A DNA stretch of 28,174 nucleotides from Methylophaga sp. (GTDB lineage Bacteria; Pseudomonadota; Gammaproteobacteria; Nitrosococcales; Methylophagaceae). The notes below the pieces were generated by a model. That model was not told the DNA's origin. It was given only the letters and a program-made list of their open reading frames with translations, and made no database searches. The stretch spans positions 1 to 28,174 of the forward strand of contig NZ_JAUSCC010000051.1 of assembly GCF_030651745.1 (NCBI RefSeq), in the 5' to 3' direction. Position numbers and translations under genes: made by a program. Positions 25,735-28,174 of the stretch are shown one piece after another. How positions within the stretch are numbered: position 1 is the stretch's first letter; every line of letters begins with the position of its first letter.

Positions 25735-25781
25735 GGACTTTATGCAAATGAGAATCAATAGCATCTTACAAGATAAAGTCC
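25735..25781. repeat. Nine-base perfect inverted repeat enclosing the fecI Fur box
   Basis: GGACTTTAT (25735-25743) and ATAAAGTCC (25773-25781) are perfect inverse complements 29 bases apart. They enclose the Fur box and the -10 box, each edge touching or lying within five bases of them. It could be a second operator pair for another regulator, or a chance AT-rich repeat. Confidence 0.5.
25744..25762 (-). promoter_or_regulatory. Fur box in front of fecI
   Basis: GCAAATGAGAATCAATAGC matches the 19-base Fur consensus GATAATGATAATCATTATC at 14 of 19 positions, including the central GA-AATCA core. It sits immediately downstream of the -10, over the expected transcription start, a typical repressing position. 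Regulation by iron through Fur is inferred. Confidence 0.75.
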
Positions 25782-25792
25782 AAAGAGTGCAA
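25763..25792 (-). promoter_or_regulatory. Putative sigma-70 promoter of fecI
   Basis: On the minus strand, TTGCAC (25792-25787, 4 of 6) and TAAGAT (25768-25763, 4 of 6) are 18 bases apart. The start would fall in the Fur box and give a leader of about 38 bases before the TTG start codon. Confidence 0.5.
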
Positions 25793-25980
25793 ACTAGAGG
25801 ACTGTTTAATGTTGCCTGGTAAGAGCTCCCAGGTTCATTTGCCTTGGATAATCACATGATTAGAAGCGTCAAAATTGACTGAAAAGCTAATTAGTTGAGA
25901 TGTGGTTGAAAGAGAGTAGCGGTATCAGCTTGACCAATCTCGTGATTCCCTTCCCTCTTCAAATTCGAAATAACAGGCAC

Positions 25981-26006
25981 AAAAAAGGGGCGATAAACGC
26001 CCCTTT
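25981..26006 (-). terminator. Intrinsic terminator of fusA
   Basis: Minus strand: GGGGCG (26003-25998), a five-base loop, CGCCCC (25992-25987), then six T. A short A/T extension of the stem means it may also stop weak plus-strand transcription. It lies 25 bases after the stop, so no tuf gene follows. Confidence 0.92.
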
Positions 26007-26031
26007 CTCAATCAAGCTGTTAGCGAACTGC

Positions 26032-28125
26032 TTATTTCTTCGCAGCGGCTTCGCGCTCTTTAACTTCTTTGATAACTTCTTCTGACACGTTACGTGGGCA
26101 TGGCAGATAGTGCAGGAACTCCATAGAGAACTGACCACGGCCTGAAGTCATGGTACGCAGCGAGCCGATGTAACCGAACATTTCGCTCAGTGGTACTTCA
26201 GCTTTAATACGTACACCTGTTGCGCCCGCATCTTGCGATTTGATCATGCCACGACGACGGTTCAAGTCACCGATAACATCACCGACGTTATCATCCGGGC
26301 AGAACACGTCTACTTTCATGATTGGTTCCAACAATTGTGGACCCGCTTTCGGAATGGTTTGACGGAAAGCGCCCATCGCAGCAATTTCAAAGGCCATTGC
26401 TGATGAATCCACGGCATGGAAGGCACCATCAAACAGGTTTACTTTAACATCAAGTAATGGGAAACCAGCTAAAACACCACGGCCCATCATTTTCTTGAAG
26501 CCGGCTTCAACAGCTGGCCAGTATTCACGAGGAACACTACCACCTGTTACAGTCGATTCAAAGTTGAAACCACTGCCTGGCTCACCTGGTTCGATAATGT
26601 AATCAATACGACCAAACTGACCAGAACCACCAGATTGTTTCTTGTGGGTGTAACTGTCTTCAATTTTTTTCGTGATGGTTTCACGGTAGGCCACTTGTGG
26701 CTCACCAACGATAACATCAACGTTATGAGTACGTTTCAGGATATCTACTTTGATATCTAAATGTAATTCGCCCATACCTTTCATGATGGTTTCACCGCTG
26801 TCTTCGTCGGTTTCAACACGGAAAGATGGATCTTCTTTAATCATTTTACCCAGTGCGACACCCATTTTTTCAGCAGCAGCTTTATCTTTAGGCGCAATGG
26901 CGATTGAGATAACGGGATCCGGGAACACCATTGGTTCCAATGTGGCTGGGTTTTTCGGGTCACACAATGTGTGACCAGTCTGAACGTCTTTCATACCAAC
27001 GATGGCGATGATGTCACCTGCATGAGCATAATCAAGTTCGTTACGGTCATTGGCATGCATTTCGACCATACGGCCAACACGTTCTGTTTTACCGGTGAAG
27101 GTATTCAGAATGGTGTCGCCTTTTTTCAATTCGCCAGAGTAGATACGAACGAAAGTCAACGCGCCAAAACGGTCATCCATGATTTTGAATGCCAAGGCAC
27201 GCAATGGGCCTTTGATATCAACAATGGCGTGCTTGCCAGTTTCATTACCTTCCAAGTCAACTTCTGGTTGTGGATCAACTTCAGTTGGATCAGGCAGATA
27301 ATCAACAACTGCATCCAGTACCAACTGCATACCTTTGTTTTTGAATGAGCTACCACAGTAAGTCGGGAAGAAATCCAATTGCAGTGTACCTTTACGGATA
27401 CATCTTTTCAGATCTTCAATAGAAGGCTCTTCACCATCCAGATATTTACCCATCAGATCGTCGTCTTGCTCTACAGCAGTTTCGATCAGTTTTTCACGCC
27501 ATTCTTCAATAGCGTCAGCCATATCTGCAGGTGGCTCTTCGATGGTGTAATCTTCAGCGCTCTTGTCATCTTTCCATATCCACGCTTTGCGAGTCAGCAA
27601 ATCGACAACACCGGTAAATTCATCTTCAATACCGATTGGCAAAACCATAACCAGCGGAGTGGCCGCCAGAACGTCTTCAACCTGTTTTACAACGCGGTAG
27701 AAGTCAGCACCAATACGGTCTAATTTGTTGACATAGATCAGACGGGAAACTTCAGAGTCATTCGCATAACGCCAGTTGGTTTCTGATTGCGGTTCAACAC
27801 CACCACTACCACAGAAAACACCGATACCACCGTCAAGTACTTTCAGTGAACGATAAACTTCGATAGTGAAGTCAACGTGGCCTGGAGTGTCGATAACGTT
27901 CAGGCGGTGACCTTTCCATTCACAGGTTGTCGCCGCTGACTGGATAGTAATACCGCGCTCGGCTTCCTGATCCATGAAGTCCATTGTGGATTCACCATCA
28001 TGTACTTCACCAGACTTATGGATTTTGCCGGTCAGTTTAAGGATACGTTCGGTTGTGGTGGTTTTGCCCGCGTCAACGTGAGCGAAAATACCAATATTTC
28101 TGTACTTGGATAAATCGGAAGCCAT
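26032..28125 (-). CDS. fusA: Elongation factor G, second paralog (EF-G2 type)
   Basis: A 697-residue translational GTPase that drives translocation and, with RRF, ribosome recycling. The G motifs are intact: G1 [12 protein letters not shown] (15-26), switch region with GITI, G3 DTPGH, G4 NKLD. Domains II-V are complete. From memory it reads closer to the second EF-G of Vibrio and Pseudomonas (start [50 protein letters not shown]) than to the str-operon EF-G, which begins ARTTPIERYRN. Context agrees: a terminator follows directly and there is no rpsG or tuf. A CAGGA ribosome-binding site lies before the ATG; only 49 bases of upstream sequence are in view. A main fusA with rpsL/rpsG/tuf should exist elsewhere. 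Confidence 0.95.
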   Translation of the reverse strand: MASDLSKYRNIGIFAHVDAGKTTTTERILKLTGKIHKSGEVHDGESTMDFMDQEAERGITIQSAATTCEWKGHRLNVIDTPGHVDFTIEVYRSLKVLDGGIGVFCGSGGVEPQSETNWRYANDSEVSRLIYVNKLDRIGADFYRVVKQVEDVLAATPLVMVLPIGIEDEFTGVVDLLTRKAWIWKDDKSAEDYTIEEPPADMADAIEEWREKLIETAVEQDDDLMGKYLDGEEPSIEDLKRCIRKGTLQLDFFPTYCGSSFKNKGMQLVLDAVVDYLPDPTEVDPQPEVDLEGNETGKHAIVDIKGPLRALAFKIMDDRFGALTFVRIYSGELKKGDTILNTFTGKTERVGRMVEMHANDRNELDYAHAGDIIAIVGMKDVQTGHTLCDPKNPATLEPMVFPDPVISIAIAPKDKAAAEKMGVALGKMIKEDPSFRVETDEDSGETIMKGMGELHLDIKVDILKRTHNVDVIVGEPQVAYRETITKKIEDSYTHKKQSGGSGQFGRIDYIIEPGEPGSGFNFESTVTGGSVPREYWPAVEAGFKKMMGRGVLAGFPLLDVKVNLFDGAFHAVDSSAMAFEIAAMGAFRQTIPKAGPQLLEPIMKVDVFCPDDNVGDVIGDLNRRRGMIKSQDAGATGVRIKAEVPLSEMFGYIGSLRTMTSGRGQFSMEFLHYLPCPRNVSEEVIKEVKEREAAAKK

Positions 28126-28174
28126 AAATCCTGTCTCTATTGTGTGAATAACCGATGCTGTTTACATCATCAGG

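Larger units (their letters stand above)
25719..26031. other. 313-base spacer between fecI and fusA
   Basis: The gene-free stretch holds the fecI control region (Fur box, promoter and inverted repeat, 25735-25792) at one end and the fusA terminator at the other. Between 25793 and 25980 I see no gene, tRNA or convincing structure; a five-base inverted repeat (CCTGG at 25815, CCAGG at 25829) is too short to call. Confidence 0.7.

Noticed and set aside
25815..25833. CCTGG...CCAGG inverted repeat in the fecI-fusA spacer
   Set aside because: Only five paired bases, no T tract, and no gene ends nearby.
25900..26085. A 61-codon plus-strand frame crossing the fusA terminator
   Set aside because: It runs through a terminator and into the end of fusA in antisense, with no ribosome-binding site.
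26971..27348. A 125-codon plus-strand open frame opposite fusA, and similar frames at 26750 and 27379
   Set aside because: All are antisense to the conserved EF-G gene, lack ribosome-binding sites and resemble no protein family.

Overview
The window is a dense chromosomal stretch from a gammaproteobacterium. MutM, RluD, MreBCD/RodA/PBP2, L28/L33 and the EF-G paralog all read as gammaproteobacterial, and base composition is moderate (mid-40s % GC by eye). A Methylophaga/Piscirickettsiaceae-like host is possible, but that is a guess from overall flavour. No phage, insertion sequence, CRISPR array or tRNA/rRNA gene was seen.

Layout. (1) Positions 1-6963, minus strand: a complete elongasome operon, transcribed mreB > mreC > mreD > mrdA (PBP2) > rodA > mltB > rlpA (rlpA cut by the window start). 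These genes build and remodel the lateral wall, and almost every junction from mreC onward overlaps or abuts. Between mreB and mreC sits a strong intrinsic-terminator structure, and mreC appears to start at an ATT codon. (2) 7084-8846, plus: gatC-gatA, then a terminator where gatB would be expected. (3) 9009-11152, plus: an acetolactate-synthase-type ThDP enzyme and a TlpA-like thioredoxin in one operon. (4) 11276-11679, plus: rpmB-rpmG with its own promoter, a structured leader and a terminator. (5) 11787-17756, plus: an EAL-HDOD protein, a four-gene Gld-type ABC exporter cassette (ATPase, permease, GldG-like, DUF4340) with 1-4 base overlaps, then mutM. (6) A small monohaem cytochrome c (minus) abuts mutM and diverges from rluD-chrA (plus). 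chrA ends in a 9-base tail-to-tail overlap with an FAD-dependent oxidoreductase (minus). (7) 21719-25718, minus: an iron cell-surface-signalling set fecI-fecR-fecA-like, headed by a good Fur box and a promoter, ending in a strong terminator. (8) 26032-28125, minus: an elongation factor G of the second (Vibrio/Pseudomonas EF-G2) type, alone with its terminator and not followed by tuf.

How the genes work together. The mre/mrd operon is one morphogenesis machine; the internal terminator probably keeps MreB well above the downstream proteins. The fecI/R/A set is a signalling loop: Fur controls the sigma factor, the anti-sigma FecR senses the loaded receptor through its STN domain, and the sigma factor then drives the receptor gene. 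The Gld-type cassette with its EAL-HDOD neighbour is the least understood part.

The strongest unusual signals are the ATT start of mreC with the upstream attenuator, the rpmB leader with two competing hairpins, the missing gatB, the twin-arginine motif in FecR, and the 9-base inverted repeat enclosing the fecI Fur box. No wholly new biological system could be demonstrated from sequence alone.
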